In this document: piece after piece, positions 28,203-39,881 of the stretch
Position numbering within the stretch: position 1 is the stretch's first letter
Layout of the letters: every line of letters begins with the position of its first letter
Source of the DNA: Latrodectus hesperus
Taxonomy: Eukaryota; Arthropoda; Arachnida; Araneae; Theridiidae
DNA: 64,000 nt
Direction of reading: 5' to 3'
Assembly (NCBI GenBank): GCA_037975125.1
Contig: JAJQOW010000232.1
Location: 85,296 to 149,295 of the forward strand
Notes under the pieces: generated by a model
What the model saw: the letters and a program-made list of their open reading frames with translations, nothing else
Databases searched by the model: none
What the model was told of the DNA's origin: nothing
Position numbers and translations under genes: made by a program

Positions 28203-28628
28203 ATGGCTGAAAAGACACAAGAAATAACAAACCTGTCTGCATTTGCAGGTGAAGCCTCTGAAGTAGACCTTGCTGAAAAAGACAAGGGAACTCAGAGGCA
28301 ATCTAGTGAAGGGGCAGCAATGTATCTTTCACAGGAGGTGGAAGTGACCTCCAAACCATCTTCTTCTGGTGAAAGTCAGGAAGCTATCGCTAGCATGACT
28401 GACTCTCTGACCAGAAACAAGGACTTCACCAAGTGCATGCAGAAGTACTTGACAAACCCGCTCCTGCCGATGGGGGTGAAGGTAGTTCAAGCCAATCTCC
28501 ACCACAGTAGAAGTGGTACCACTAACCTCAGTAAGAAGTTTCTTGCTGGGGATATACACCTGGTCCTGATTCAGGAACCCTGGCTGGTTAGGGGGAGAAT
28601 CAGTGGCCTCAAAGGAACTAAAGTATGA
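28203..28628 (+). pseudogene. LINE protein: N-terminal part with start of endonuclease domain
   Basis: The frame is open from 28137; I favour the ATG at 28203 (MAEKTQEI), because the upstream codons lie in leader-like sequence. The first hundred or so residues are polar (Ser, Glu, Lys rich). Then comes VKVVQANLHHSRSG followed by HLVLIQEPWLV and RGRISGLKG, the hallmark opening of the exonuclease-endonuclease-phosphatase domain of non-LTR elements; the Asn of QANL and the Glu of QEPW are catalytic-type residues. The frame ends at TGA 28626-28628, apparently after a one-base shift, because KYDLWIINKD continues in another frame. The stop overlaps the next ATG (ATGA). It is not functional alone. 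Confidence 0.85.
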
Positions 28629-28655
28629 TCTGTGGATCATCAACAAGGATTTCCA

Positions 28656-28924
28656 ATGAAAATCTAAGATGTTCTAGGCAGAAGATACGTTTAATCGTAG
28701 GCTTCATAACTTGGCACTACTATTTCAGAAAACACCTCCATAAAATGGGACTGTTTCAGCAAGTTCCTAACTGCAGGAAATGTCATACGCAAGAGGAAAT
28801 GGCCAAGCATATCATTTACGAATGCGAGGCTCTTGCCCTCCCTAGATTAACTTCTTTAGGCATCATCCATACTAGAGAGTTACATCTAGACTCTATAAAA
28901 GGGTTATCGGTCTTTATTAATTAA
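28656..28924 (+). pseudogene. LINE protein: C-terminal zinc-knuckle part
   Basis: The frame reads IRLIVGFITWHYYFRKHLHK, then MGLF, then CRKC with a downstream His and Cys (pattern C-x2-C-x8-H-x4-C), then CEALALPRL and a short tail to TAA. This resembles the end of I/LOA-type ORF2 proteins, where RNase H is followed by a GH(x)LxxHLHKMGL segment and a Cys-His knuckle. The open frame formally starts at an ATG at 28625, but residues before about 28656 do not look like the family. Reverse transcriptase is absent, so the product would have no enzymatic activity. Confidence 0.85.
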
Positions 28925-29053
28925 GTGTGTGACCTGAGCAACTGGAACTAGGAAACATTGCGTTTGGAGTTAATAGTACAAAATGCTGATAAAAGCAGAG
29001 GTGCTCAATTACATACAAACCCAACAACTACTAATAAGAAGAATAGTTAATAA

Positions 29054-29611
29054 ACATCAGTTCTTTTTTTTAAAAAATAAAGGAGTATATTTCATTCAAA
29101 TAATGCAATATAATATTGCAAAAAAATACTGTCTACCACTTATTTCTTTTTCTCCTTAGTAACAATATAATCAAGGAGCCACTCTTTAAACTGGAACAAT
29201 CAAAAACTAGAAAAGCAGAATAACTTATACAATATAAGGAAGGGGACATCGAATATTTAACATTAGAAAATGGTTTCATAAAAAAATTTAAAATATTAAA
29301 TATACAAACATTTTACATTAATGTTACCCAAGTGCCGAGAGTTTTCAATGAATATTAAATCCAAATTCAATAGTCATTGAAAACATTACGATGAATATTA
29401 AATTCAAGTCTTTTTTTTTCTATTCATGCAAGTTAAAAACCAACTGAAAATGAGTCTTTACAATAAATTTTAATTTTCTGAGGAAAATTCTGTGAAAGTA
29501 CATTTACCATGAATGTTACGAAAATGAGTGGAATTTCAGTACGAAATAATTATATTTTTAAACACTATAAAATATATGATGACTGCAATATACTGATTTT
29601 AAATAAATCTT
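29054..29611. other. AT-rich non-coding stretch
   Basis: Nothing is recognisable. Confidence 0.6.
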
Positions 29612-29678
29612 TGTTGGAAAAATGGGGCAGCGCACCTTATGATGCCAGCCTAGCTGGCACACGAGACCAACAACAATT
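29612..29678 (+). mobile_element. 5'-truncated SINE tail
   Basis: GGGGCAGCGCACC, GCCAGCCTAGCTGGC and a CAACAACAA tail match the 3' end of the SINE at 61067-61350 in the same direction. Only about 65 bases are present. A flanking duplication is not clear. Confidence 0.85.
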
Positions 29679-32600
29679 AAATTTTTAAAATACCTAGGAA
29701 TAATAATAATATTTCTTTAATTTGAATTAGAAGTTTAATTTAATAATTGACAATCACAAGAAATACCATATATGATTTGGTTGAATTTCTTGGTCTGAAA
29801 ATGAGTAACTTTTGTTTGTATCTTGTACGTTCCTTTTCTTGAAAAAAGTGTACATAAAAATATATTCATACCACTATCACATGACTTGCTGAGCACAGTC
29901 AAGACTTCATTCTACTCAGACTTTCATAAATATTTTATTTTTCACAGCAGATTTTATTCATTAATAACTGATATTCACATCTGCACTTCAACTTGGTTGT
30001 CACAAAGCAGCTGTGATAGAAGCTGGGGAGGGAGGAGGAGAACTTCCAGGGGGAGTGTCTGGGATTTTTCGTATCTTACTACCGGCTATTCATTGAAGAG
30101 CAGGGTCATAGCGATAAAGTGCTATACAAGAGAGGAGAGCATATTTATTGCTATATAGGGAGAGTTGCGGTTACACAGATACGGCTGTAGATTGTTAACT
30201 TCTAAAAATATCTTAGCTGGAAAAATAGCTCTTATCTTCTGAAATTCAAGAACCTGAAGGAATATCAACAGATAAATTTTCGCAACAAAATTACATATTT
30301 TTCATGTTCATTCATAATTTTGCTGTTATGTTTCTCAGTATTTTAAAAAAGGGGAAATGTTTCTGAGCACAGCTTGAAACGATACCTTGTCGATGAAGCT
30401 ATTCTGTTCAGTTCCCAAAAAAGGATGGTCCTTTAAATCTCATTCTGATAAATTATTACAAACTTGTTTTACGAATAAAGTATAAAGAAAAGTACTATCG
30501 AGCATTTTTACCACACATAAGGATTAAGAAATTCAATTTTGATTTTCAAAAGAAATGTGCTAATATTTTAGTAAGTTAACCATATTTCGCAAAGTCAATT
30601 GTGATATCTTCTGATACAGAATAACTAACAAATGAAACATTTAACTTTACTTTATTAAAGATTCATGTTTTAATTAAATGAGCTTTCAGAAAAAGTTCTA
30701 TTGCACATAATAAATTCCAATTTAATAGAAAAGCCGGTTTCGAATTTTGAATCTCACCCTAAAGTTCATTTTTGTCACTGTTCTTGAAGTCATTGATTAT
30801 TTTGGAAGTTTTGTTATTTTAGAAATACATTTCCGATACATATTTATTGAGATATAAACAAGTAGTTTGGATTTAGCAGATAAATAATATGAATTTAGCA
30901 TATTCTACCCTATCCAATATATACTGGACTTTATTAATTAATAATACAAATTTTCTGAAATTGTATTAAACATCTCTAGATTTTCACTAATGAAATGTAT
31001 TAGGCTTTAAGTCTGTATTTCTAAGCAATTTGTTCTTTGCTTTCCAGCTTAATTCACACGAAGAATCTTACGTAATTTTACCATATATTAAAATGAATAA
31101 TAATTGAATACAGTTTGCATTTAATTAATTTAAAATAGATAAATTATAATGGAATTCTAAATTATCAAAATTTATTATAAAAATAATTAAAATACAAGTT
31201 TGTACATAATGCAGATACAAATTAAGGAAACTGAACCATATTCAAAGCTTTTCTTAGACCCACTTTCAATTTAAATTATCAAGAAGATAGCTTTCAACTA
31301 CGGATAAAATACATTGTCCATATTACTCAAAAATAATTTGTAATTTCTTTTACAAACAAACATTCTCAAATAAATAAATAATACTTTACAAGTTTAATTA
31401 AATTTTTTAAAATTTTAAATTTTCATGTCAAAAAAATGTGACAGAGTAAAGCAGTAAGCAAAACTGACATTTTTCTTTTCATTTCTTTTTTTTTATCTTT
31501 TTTTAAGCCTAAGGAATGCTACGTCATCAGTGACTAAAGGAAATATGATGTCGTCATTTAACCTTCCCCTAAGTTGGTAATGTTACATTCCAAAATTGAT
31601 ACAAAACATGTTGCCACTTCTTATATTTCCTTTCCTTTGGTTAGTTTCTCACTGAATGAGTTCGGTTATTTCTCAGACTTATTAAAAAAGATATTAACGA
31701 AAATTACATAGGAAGATTTGAATTGCATAATGGACAAAGTAATTTATTTCCTTTATGTTGTCGGTTATCATTGCCACACACAACACTCTTTTGTTACTAC
31801 TCATTACAAAACATAACACACTCATTACCACTTATTAACAAGAATACCACAACTCCCAACAAATAATACAAAAAAGTAGAAATCTCAGACATAACTTAAA
31901 TTTAATGAAAACAGAGCATTCACTAATTTCACTCATTTTTATATTGCTTTACATAAATATTAAAAACTACATTTTTCCACAATTACTAAAAATATATTCT
32001 AAAAATCAGAAAATTCTTCAATACAATGAATTAAAAAATAATCACACAGACATCTTTAACATTAAATATATTTCCATGATTCCAAATAAATAAATAAATA
32101 AAACAAAATAATAAAAAATTTCTAGATATAAAAATATGATTATGTTAAAAAAAAGGAATTACAATTCTTATATGATATTTATATGTTACAATGTAGACTG
32201 ACATAAATGCTAATTTCTACCTCAAGTCTGAATTCTCTATTAATAAAATGTGTAATAATATATTTTAATATTCATATTATAAAAATTTGAATAAATATAT
32301 TTTCCCATAAAATTTTTATAAATAGTATATTCAATTTCAAATACATTCATAAATATTTTGATTTATATAACAAAATATGATGACACCCCATTATGAACAT
32401 TTTTCCACTTAAAATACCTAATTTATTTTTGTTCACGATATACACATCACGTTTCATTATGAACATTTTTAAAGATCAGTCGATATTTTATATCTTCATT
32501 ATTTTTTATATATAGTTTTTTATTGCTTTTTAAGCACAAAAATTATAACGAAAGCATTTTATGGGATATCCCAGGATTAAATTTAAGCAAGACCGATACA

Positions 32601-32979
32601 TTATTCAATTCTACACTGTAATAATAATTTAATTTTTGAATTACGATAATAAAATGCGCAGTAAATAATGGAAAATTAGTAAAAATAAAGCCTGAATTTT
32701 AATAAAACTTGTATTAGTAATAATTATTCAAAATTTTCATAAAGTTTCTTTTTAATTTTTTAAATCTGAAAAACTTATTAAAAATGGTTTTTTGATTACA
32801 TAACACTTTTGACACTAGTTTTGAATTTAATTTTACTCTCCAAATATTATATAGCGTAGTTACCCTAAAAACTTTTGAACAGTTTCGTGGTTCGACGGAC
32901 AAATCAAAACTTCGCGAAGTTCGATGTATTAAGAACTGATATTATTAAATAATGATATTTACACTTGTATCGAATATTT
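29679..32979. other. AT-rich stretch with two small higher-GC patches
   Basis: At 30000-30170 there is a purine-rich patch (GCTGGGGAGGGAGGAGGAG, then TCCAGGGGGAGTGTCTGGG) and at 31500-31660 a patch with GCTACGTCATCAG and GATGTCGTCATTT, both CRE-like half sites. Neither has a gene structure or a repeat match in the window. The remainder is plain AT-rich sequence. Confidence 0.45.
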
Positions 32980-33440
32980 TAGGGGGTGGGGGTCACAGCT
33001 TTGGGCCTAACTATGCACGGGAATCATGCTAACCAAACACTCCAACTTTTTCTTGCTGTGTTTCAACCAGCTGCTCGCGGGTGAAAAAAAAACTCCACCT
33101 CTCCACCACCCCTTCCTTTTCTACGCACACACTCATACATTGGTGCGCATATCCCGAAATTTCGCCCTCTTCGCGATATTCGCCGCCCCACGCGAAATTC
33201 ACAGAGAAATGCAAAAGGAAATATAGAATGATTAAAGGAAAAAATTTCAGAATCGAATTAAATTTGTGTTACCTGAACAAATCGACGAAAACGTGCGAGA
33301 AACAAGTAACCGCAGGAGAAGAACGAACGTGTCCTTTAAGATGGCCGATGCACTCAACTGCTATGTGGTTGGCAGCCCGTTCGCGTGGCGGTAGGGTTGC
33401 CATAATCTGAGCACAAACCTTCGCCAATGATGATCTTTTC
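32980..33440 (+). promoter_or_regulatory. CpG-bearing candidate promoter and first coding exon
   Basis: This is the most GC- and CpG-rich unique stretch in the window (CTCTTCGCGATATTCGCCGC, ATCGACGAAAACGTGCGAG, CCCGTTCGCGTGGCGG). At 33338-33347 AAGATGGCCG resembles the YY1-type motif found around animal start sites, and its ATG (33341) has a strong initiation context (A at -3, G at +4). The frame reads MADALNCYVVGSPFAWR and stops at 33392. A possible splice donor (GCG then GTAGGG) at 33390/33391 lies just before the stop, giving a 50-base first coding exon. Promoter and exon are inference: no downstream exon is identified and I do not recognise the peptide. Confidence 0.35.
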
Positions 33441-33810
33441 ACGCAGTGTGTATTTGTATCCGATTGAGTTCTCGAAAATATGTTTTCCTTAAATTCCTCC
33501 CCTTCCCCCTACTATGAAAATATTCAGGAGAAAAAAAAAGTATTCTACAGAAGAAATAAAAACTTTGTAAATACCAACAAAAGACGTTTTGGGTTGTAAT
33601 TTTGGATTTGATTTTAGTGATTTGACTTCTTAGGTGCACGCAAAATATTAACTTGGCTCCTCATAATATCAAATATTTTCATTGATCCATAAAATGGAAA
33701 TTTATTATGCAAATCCTGAATCAACTTCCGTTTCAATTAACAGAGTTGAGTTTATGATAGTACTGAACAAATATATATTAGCATTGTTGTACTTAATGAA
33801 TAACTATTTC

Positions 33811-34032
33811 GAAATATAGAAGAATTAGAAATAAATAATTATTTTAACTATTCACACAATTTTTCTCTATTTATGTCAGAACTTCATTCGAATTATGAAA
33901 TATTTTTGATATTAATAAATATTTTGAAATTACGAAACAATTAGAATTAAATTATTTTAACTGTACACAGATTTTTCATCGATTTATGTCAGAACTTAAT
34001 TATGAAATATTTTTAATATTTGACAAATATTT
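33811..34032 (+). repeat. diverged tandem duplication, unit about 110 bp
   Basis: Copy 1 (33811-33925) and copy 2 (33926-34032) share, in order, GAAAT(A)-GAA-AATTAGAA, TTATTTTAACT, CACA-ATTTTTC, ATTTATGTCAGAACTT, AATTATGAAATATTTTT and AAATATTT. They differ by several indels, so the duplication is old. Confidence 0.85.
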
Positions 34033-34203
34033 ATCTGAGCAAAATATCAAAAAAAAAATTTAACAGTAAATATTAAAAATTGGTCCAAAATTACATGCCT
34101 CATAATAAGCAAAAATTTACATAAAATAAAGCAAAAAATTATCTGATAAATGCTGAATAACCTTAAATTAAATAATATCTGCGAAAAATGCAATAGTTGG
34201 GAT

Positions 34204-34453
34204 GTATTTAAACTAAATACTGATAAATAATATGGGGGAAAAATCATGTATAAAATATTATAATTGGAAATTATGTTAGATAACTTGATCATTGATTTGA
34301 AGGAAAAAAAAGTAGAAATACTTTAAATGTATTGAGTAACTGTCTGGGTGAAATTAAATTAAATACTGATAAATGGTATGAAAAACATATACATAATATT
34401 ATAATAAAAAGTTAAGAACTTGATCATAGATTTTAAAAGTAGAAATATTTTAT
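34204..34453 (+). repeat. diverged tandem duplication, period about 147 bp
   Basis: 34204-34324 and 34351-34453 both contain AAATACTGATAAAT, ATATTATAAT, AACTTGATCAT and AAAAGTAGAAATA in the same order and spacing. The pair lies just after another duplication, so this part of the window has duplicated repeatedly. Confidence 0.8.
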
Positions 34454-34872
34454 ATAATTCTTATTTCAAATATTTAACTAAATAACTTGTACTTCATCAC
34501 TTCTTAAAACTAAAAATTTGGTTTCCAAAATACACTAAAAGGTTTTCTTAAAGTGCATTAATAACAAGGGTCACATGGGATTGGTAAATCTGTGCTTAAG
34601 TGTAGTAAAAATTTAAAAATTATAGAAGTTTGAGCTATATTACTCAATATTTCGTTTATTTTTCATTAATGTTTATTTATCATTATTTTATGTCTATCCT
34701 CACATTTAGAAATAAATATTTAGTATTGGGAGTATTTTTATTCTGAATAACTAAAACTTTTAAAATTTTATTACCTTATAATTCATATTTTTAATTACTT
34801 TATGATGAGTCGAGTAGAAAATGTTATTTGAAATAAATATGTGACCAAAAGTTCACATACTCTTTTCATCTG

Positions 34873-34875
<3 letters not shown>
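34454..34875. other. AT-rich non-coding stretch
   Basis: Nothing is recognisable. Confidence 0.6.
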
Positions 34876-34933
<58 letters not shown>

Positions 34934-34952
34934 TATATATATATATATATAT
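34876..34952. repeat. (AT)n microsatellite
   Basis: A TA/AT dinucleotide tract with one G interruption near 34931. Confidence 0.97.
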
Positions 34953-36291
34953 CCAGAAATTAGCTTTATTTATCGCCAGAACTCTTAAGAAGAATGCAAG
35001 AATAAAATGTTGATGTACTAACACAAAAGAATTTGTAATTACATCGTACTATATATTTTATTATACTGATGCTTAAAATTGGTGAAATATATAGCTAGAT
35101 ATATATACTGATTCATATATCCATGTACCCATAGAGCTTTACTGACATTATTACTTTTAAAATTCGTTTCACTAAATGATTCTTAGAATAATCTGATGAA
35201 TTAAGAATTAAAGTCATGTAATTAACTTATATTTAATTTTGATTAAGTAATTTTTTTCATAGCTTTCAACTAGAGTTTTTGTACATTATATAAATAATTT
35301 ATTGAGTATAAGCAAACTGTAGCTATTTTAAGTAAGTAAAAAAGAAGGAAAAACCCACACAGAAAAAGTACATTATATAACGGAAAAGTTATAATGTATG
35401 TCCCACATTAGGATTTGAAAACTTCAAATTAAAGATGTTAAAATAATCTCATTCAAGAAAAAAAAATTTATTTCGTATCACTCTGTTACAAGGACAATTC
35501 TTTTTAAAAATATTTCTAAACAGTGTTTGCTTAATGCTGACTAAACAGATGTTTTGATGAATGTAAAGACTGTCTATTTTGACTCAATGCACAACTTTTA
35601 ATAAAGAATTTTGTTATAAGTTGTCGATAAGTTTATATATAACATTGCAATGAGAATCATTAATCTCGATATAGGAACAGATTGTTGATATTTGAAACAA
35701 AAAATCGATGAACCATAAGTTTTATTGAATGTAAACTTGAACAATGAAATGTTCTTGATTCTTTTGAATCTCTTGAATTTTTCATCTAAGAATAAAAATT
35801 AAATTTATACTAAATGCTAGATGGAAATAAAACGCGTTTATCAATAATGCTACATTAATGTATTTAATTTTTTTTGAAATCGAACGTAAAATTACAAGTT
35901 ATATTTTTTATCAACGAAACTAATTTCTTACATGCGAAAAGAATTGTTAAGATAGTGAAGCATATGTCCGAAATATTTTAATTTATTTGTACTTATATTA
36001 TTAAGTTGCTCATGAATAGATTTCGATAATGATTAAGAAAGGGAAAACCTTTATCATCAAATAATGAAATTTAAATAATTCAATTACAAACATAAGGGTA
36101 GCCATAACTTGATATTGAATATAAAAGTTGAAGTAAGTTGAATTAAAGTTATACTACTGAACTAATTAAGGACATTAAGGTATGTTTTTAACGAACAATT
36201 TTATGAAATTCCAATCAAGCAATTTCTATTAAAGGTTTTAATTAAGATATTTCAAAATGTTTTGATTAGCAATACAAAATATTCAAATAGA
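34953..36291. other. AT-rich non-coding stretch
   Basis: No gene is present. A small stem (TACATTATATAAC paired with GTTATAATGTA) lies at about 35368-35397. Confidence 0.55.
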
Positions 36292-36563
36292 AATAATTCG
36301 GCACAGGTGCGGTATAATCCAGAGTGCCAAATTCTGAGTTTGGCGATTTTTTTGGCGGATTTTCTTATGTATCTCGCAACTTGGTTTTTATTCCGTCATA
36401 GAGATGGAGACCTATAAAACTTATGCTGTAAATTCTATTTTGGCAATCCTAGTATTTACGTCATCGCGCACATCACAATACGTCATCTTGGCAACATTTC
36501 TTCATCGCCAAAAAAATTCAGAATTTGAAACCCTGGATTATACGGTACCTATACCAATAATTC
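36292..36563. mobile_element. non-autonomous inverted-repeat DNA element (MITE), copy C, with 8-bp target duplication
   Basis: The element is 36300-36555 (256 bp). It begins GGCACAGGTGCGGTATAATC and, read from the other strand, the other end begins GGTATAGGTACCGTATAATC; similarity continues inward to about 40 bases (CAAATTCTGA). AATAATTC lies on both sides (36292-36299 and 36556-36563), a perfect 8-bp duplication. Eight-bp duplications are typical of hAT and P-type transposons; the terminal bases do not settle which. It is inverted relative to copies A and B and encodes no transposase. Confidence 0.93.
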
Positions 36564-36964
36564 AACGTATTGAATCTTGAGTTTTTATCAAGATTTGAAT
36601 ATTTCACTTACATAATATTTTTTTAGTAAACAGAAATGAAACTCAATAAAATAATTCAAACTAAAATTAAAAATCCAACATTAATATTATAATATAATCA
36701 ACGTAAATTGGCCACATTAAATGATTCATTTTTGTTTAGTATCTTTTAATAAACATAAATGAAACAAATAACATATGAAGTAAAAAATGAAATAAATTCG
36801 AAAAGTATGATTTTTTTTCTTTTAACTAAGTTACACTATTTTGTTGCTATGTTGCTGTTCTCATCTGTAAAAAATTTTAAATAAAAATTGAGGTTAGAAT
36901 AATTTTTTCTCGACTTTCTTATTTATGTTGGTACTGTTAATAAAATATTCAAATATTATTGTAT
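36564..36964. other. AT-rich non-coding stretch
   Basis: Nothing is recognisable. Confidence 0.6.
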
Positions 36965-37530
36965 GGTTATTATTAACCATAAAAAGTGGTTGTTCCTTTC
37001 GTTACAGTTACAATCCTGAGTACGCCACTTTTTTACGATTCTCAATGATTTAAATTATCTATGACGTCAGATAACGTTTCATGTACGTCACATCCTATTG
37101 AGACGGCGTTGTAAATCCGATTAGTAGACGAATTTGGTGCCTATCTTCAAATCACAGTCTTTGAGCGGCAACAAACTAGGCGAAGTTCACCATGGAATGT
37201 CTGAGAATATTGTCGAAGTTCATTTTGTTAATAAAACTATTTCTTATATGAGGACCAAAGCATCGGTTTGAAAACACATTTTCCATTTTTTCATTGATTC
37301 AAACTATTAACATGTTAACAGTAGAACAAAAGGAAAAGCAAAATGAAAACAACAAAACAAAAAACACTCTTTATAATTAGCATATATCGGCAAGGACGAT
37401 TTAAGTTTTTGAAAATTTCCTTAATTAATGGAATTCTAAATAAATAATTGCAGTATTTGTAAACAATCTCTTTAGAATCTTAAGATTATTTTCCTTGCTT
37501 ACGCCAACATTATATATTTTATTTTATTTT
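36965..37530 (-). repeat. unnamed dispersed repeat, copy 2
   Basis: This is the reverse-complement counterpart of about 2550-3080, so the two lie 34 kb apart in opposite directions. Best preserved are TGACGTCAGATAACGTTTCA (37062-37081) with the following TACGTCACAT, the block around GGCGAAGTTCACC and GTCTGAGAATATTGT, and the CGTAAGCAAG and ATCTTAAGATT parts. It carries stops in the frame that is open in copy 1. The family is unknown. Confidence 0.7.
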
Positions 37531-39761
37531 ATTTACTGCATATTTGTTTCAAGATAAAAATTTATCTGCAGGAAATAAGGTATCGAACTTTCTTGCTTTC
37601 ACGCTATTTTTTTTTTTTTTAATATTAAAAATTTGTGTTGTGTAAATATGTGCTACGTTAAATAAAGAACAAACATAAACAAAATATTTTTCTTAATAAT
37701 TTATTAGAGTTATTTGCTGAGAGAGAAAGAGATTATAAAAGAGTAACTATTTGATTACATATTAATATAATTTATTATATAATGAATAATCGGTTTGGAA
37801 ATATAATAGATCATTTTAATAGGTAATCTATTTTAAAATAAAATGAATTTTTCCTTTTTACATGTGCCATTCACATGAGAAAATATTGAAGACAAAATAT
37901 ATTTTTATTTATAAATAGTTTGCTCAATAAAATTATTCTTTCTTTAATTTTTCAGTGATTGAATACTAAGCGCGATTATGCAATGCATCTTGCATAATTT
38001 ATTTTAATTTTCTCTTTAAGATTACAAATATTTCCCTTTTACCAATTTTCGAAATAAATTACAAAATTAGGAAGACTAATATTGAGTTTTCAGGTTCTAA
38101 TGGTATATTTGAAAATATTAACATTTCAATTTAATTAATTATTTGTGATCGTGTGTGTGTAATGGGTGAATTTTGCTAAATCTCATAACATTTCCAAAAA
38201 ATGTATTTATAACAATAAAAGAATTTTCAAAGTTTTTTCATATAAATAAAGATAATACTTCGATTAATATGGTTTTTTTAGTATAATTATGTGTATGAAA
38301 GTTAAACATTCAAAATAAAATATTATTTTAGAAAATGTCCATGCTGTTTTTTTTTAATTTTTTTAAATTCAACTTTTGATTATTCAGTTTTAGAAATATT
38401 TACTTTTATGCATAGAAGTTTAAAAAAGATTCATAACCTTTACTACAAAATATTTTGTTATATTTTAAAGCAAAGAAAACTGCCCATGAAAAAAATTGTT
38501 TTTCAATTTTAAAACTAGTTTCTTTAATCAAATTTTCATTCTTGTATACTAAAAAAAATACTTGTTGCTTTTTATTTTTCCATTTATACTTATGACAATT
38601 AATCAAAGTAAAATCTTAAATATTATCTTAAATTTGTAATTTTATATACTTTGCGTATATAAAATGAGAGAAATTATTTTCAAAAATAAAATTTCATGGT
38701 TTCATTTTTCTTGTGTATATTTATTACACAAAAATGAATTATGACGCAATCATTAAATAAACATTATTGAATGACTTGAAAAATGTTAATGGAATTTGAA
38801 ATAAGTCTGCGCATCATAAATAACACATACAAAGTTCTTTAAGGAATTTAAAATAATTGAATTAAAAATATTCCAAATACAGACAATAATCATCAACCAA
38901 TTGATTTGATCTTCAAAGGGAATTATCCGTTATCGATAAGTCTTAACAATAAGATTACTTTTAAATTTGAAAAATGCGTAATTTAACTACAAAGAAAGTA
39001 TATCAATGGAAAAATAAAATAAGTTTGTCAATATATACAGGAAAATTAGATATATTGGAAAAAATATGCTTTTCTAAGACAAGAACAATTTCACTTTTCA
39101 AAATTAAGAACTAATTTACACAAGAAAGTTAACAAAAAATAGAGTCTCGACAGAGTATGAATGAACCAAATACAAAAGTGTAGAATATGCTGTGATTTCT
39201 CTCCAAATTGTGGTATTATGTTTCTTATAATTTCCCCTTATTCTCATGTTGAATATCAAAAAATTGAAAAATAGCGATTAATATTGGTATACTATAACAA
39301 ACTATAATATACTGTAATATTATTTTTATAGAAACAGTTTTAAGTAGAAATTTTTTTATTATAAAGCTTGATGAATGAGGGAAAAATAAAAAAGGGTGAT
39401 AGTGAATGGAGGTTTATAGATTGGATTATAATATGGTGATGAATTATTTCACACAGTATCCCTTTTATCCAACCAAGACAATCGAAAAGCTAATTTTCGT
39501 AGAAAAAAAAAATAAATGCTGAAAGAAATTAGAAAAGTATTACACAAATGAAAAGAAGGTTATTCTTAAATACGAACACTTATTGGAAGCTAACACACCT
39601 AACTGGAAACTAAAACAATAGTTATTCTGCAGTACTGATAAAAACACTGGAAACATTTATAAGTAAATAAAAATTTGCGATCAATTTGAATTCATTTCTC
39701 TGTTTTAGTTAATAAATAGCATACAGAGCTGTAAAAAATAAACTAAAGAATTTTCATTATA
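37531..39761. other. AT-rich non-coding stretch
   Basis: No gene or element is recognised; a short GTGTGTGTG run lies near 38152. Confidence 0.6.
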
Positions 39762-39881
39762 TTCATGATAAAGCAAATTTCAATATATTCATGATAAAGC
39801 AAATTTTAATGTATTCATAATAAAGCAAATTTCAATACATTCATGCATAAAATAATTTCAATTATGTTCATGCATGCAAAT
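39762..39881 (+). repeat. 26-bp tandem repeat, about 4.5 units
   Basis: Units start with TTCATGATAAAGCAAATTTC and are 26 bases long at 39762, 39788 and 39814, then a diverged 27-base unit at 39840 and a partial one at 39867. The first three are nearly identical. It is a minisatellite. Confidence 0.92.

Larger units (their letters stand above)
27908..29053 (+). mobile_element. internally deleted non-LTR retrotransposon with 12-bp target duplication
   Basis: AATAGTTAATAA occurs at 27908-27919 and again at 29042-29053, bounding an 1122-bp insertion (27920-29041). It starts with a GC-rich leader (CCTGGGGCCTAAGCAG), then a frame ending in the start of an apurinic-type endonuclease domain, then directly a frame encoding the terminal cysteine-histidine knuckle, then a short 3' UTR. 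Full-length relatives (I, LOA and similar clades) carry several kilobases of endonuclease, reverse transcriptase and RNase H between these parts. All of that is missing, so the copy cannot be autonomous. Confidence 0.9.

Noticed and set aside
28329..28646. 105-codon minus-strand frame
   Set aside because: It is the antisense shadow of the LINE endonuclease-start frame, which has clear family motifs.
33029..33410. Open frames of 61, 66 and 109 codons crossing the candidate promoter
   Set aside because: They overlap each other on both strands, have low-complexity composition and show no family motif. Openness is explained by the local GC rise.
39762..39881. CRISPR-like array
   Set aside because: The 26-bp units are contiguous with no spacers, and the genome is eukaryotic. 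It is a minisatellite.
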